This document shows positions 6,110-6,148 of a stretch of DNA of 6,148 bases, one piece after another. The DNA lies in assembly GCA_003354055.1 (NCBI GenBank), contig PIVQ01000452.1, positions 1-6,148 of the forward strand. The letters are read 5' to 3'. Position 1 is the first letter of the stretch. Each line of letters starts with the position of its first letter. This stretch comes from Desulfobacteraceae bacterium (GTDB lineage Bacteria > Desulfobacterota > Desulfobacteria > Desulfobacterales > Desulfobacteraceae). A model generated the notes under the pieces. That model saw only the letters and a program-made list of their open reading frames with translations. It searched no databases and had not been told where the DNA came from. The position numbers were made by a program, and so were the translations under genes.

Positions 6110-6148
6110 ATGACCCGAAAAAGAAGACAGTTCTCGGACAAATTTAAG
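6110..6148 (+). CDS. IS3-family transposase OrfA, N-terminal fragment at window edge
   Basis: Only the first 13 codons are present, reading MTRKRRQFSDKFK. This is the characteristic basic start of the IS3-family OrfA helix-turn-helix protein, which binds the IS ends and regulates, or is fused by frameshifting with, the OrfB DDE integrase. I chose ATG at 6110 because AAAGGA (6095-6100) sits nine bases upstream. The in-frame ATG at 6104, which adds MK, is only three bases from it. The gene runs off the right edge. It is divergent from the SIR2 gene it interrupts. The family call from so short a peptide is moderate but is supported by the adjoining IS tip. Confidence 0.65.
   Translation, partial: MTRKRRQFSDKFK

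Larger units (their letters stand above)
6032..6148 (+). mobile_element. left end of an IS3-family insertion sequence (partial)
   Basis: From 6032 the sequence opens TGCGGTTAACCCCGATTTTT and continues AGACCACTT, a TG-starting tip of the kind found in IS51/IS407-like members of the IS3 family. About 75 bases on, a basic peptide begins with the look of an IS3-family orfA. The tip coincides with the point where the SIR2 coding frame loses its expected start. The right end, the second terminal repeat and the target duplication lie outside the window, so the exact boundary (6032, give or take a few bases) is inferred. Confidence 0.7.

Noticed and set aside
1..6148. CRISPR array, retron or toxin-antitoxin pair
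   Set aside because: There are no regularly spaced repeats of CRISPR length, no reverse transcriptase motif and no small paired ORFs with credible starts.

Overview
The window looks like one end of an integrated accessory island in a moderately AT-rich bacterium. The integrase has an N-terminal zinc ribbon and overlaps a second zinc-finger gene. From memory this arrangement is common in Desulfobacterota (former Deltaproteobacteria), so that is my best guess at the host. It rests on recalled family resemblance only and I could not test it.

Layout, left to right. Bases 1-469 hold no convincing gene. They contain a 183-bp near-palindromic, MITE-like fold-back element (158-340) and a Rho-independent terminator reading leftward (361-402). 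Bases 470-516 are the 3' part of a tRNA-Arg(TCT) gene on the minus strand, cut just 5' of the anticodon loop. This is the typical remnant of tyrosine-integrase insertion into a tRNA. Next comes a regulatory stretch with two pairs of 10-bp-phased direct repeats and a sigma70-like promoter. It leads into a tyrosine integrase (689-1846) and an overlapping 256-aa zinc-finger protein (1836-2606) of unknown role.

The right half is on the minus strand and looks like immune cargo. A NACHT-domain STAND NTPase (2639-4501) ends 32 bases from the convergent zinc-finger gene. Upstream of it lies about 340 bases of gene-free DNA with small hairpins and short repeats. Then comes a stand-alone SIR2-family (NAD+-cleaving type) gene ending at 4962. 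Its coding frame stays open past the first usable start codon and runs into the left tip of an IS3-family insertion sequence near 6032, so its true 5' end has been cut off. The window ends inside the first codons of the IS transposase orfA.

How it fits together: the integrase and att site explain how the segment arrived. NACHT NTPases and SIR2 NADases are both established components of bacterial anti-phage immunity (sensor/oligomeriser and abortive effector respectively), so the cargo is probably a defence island. Whether the two form one split system or are independent neighbours cannot be decided here. The SIR2 gene is probably inactivated, or at least rewired, by the IS.
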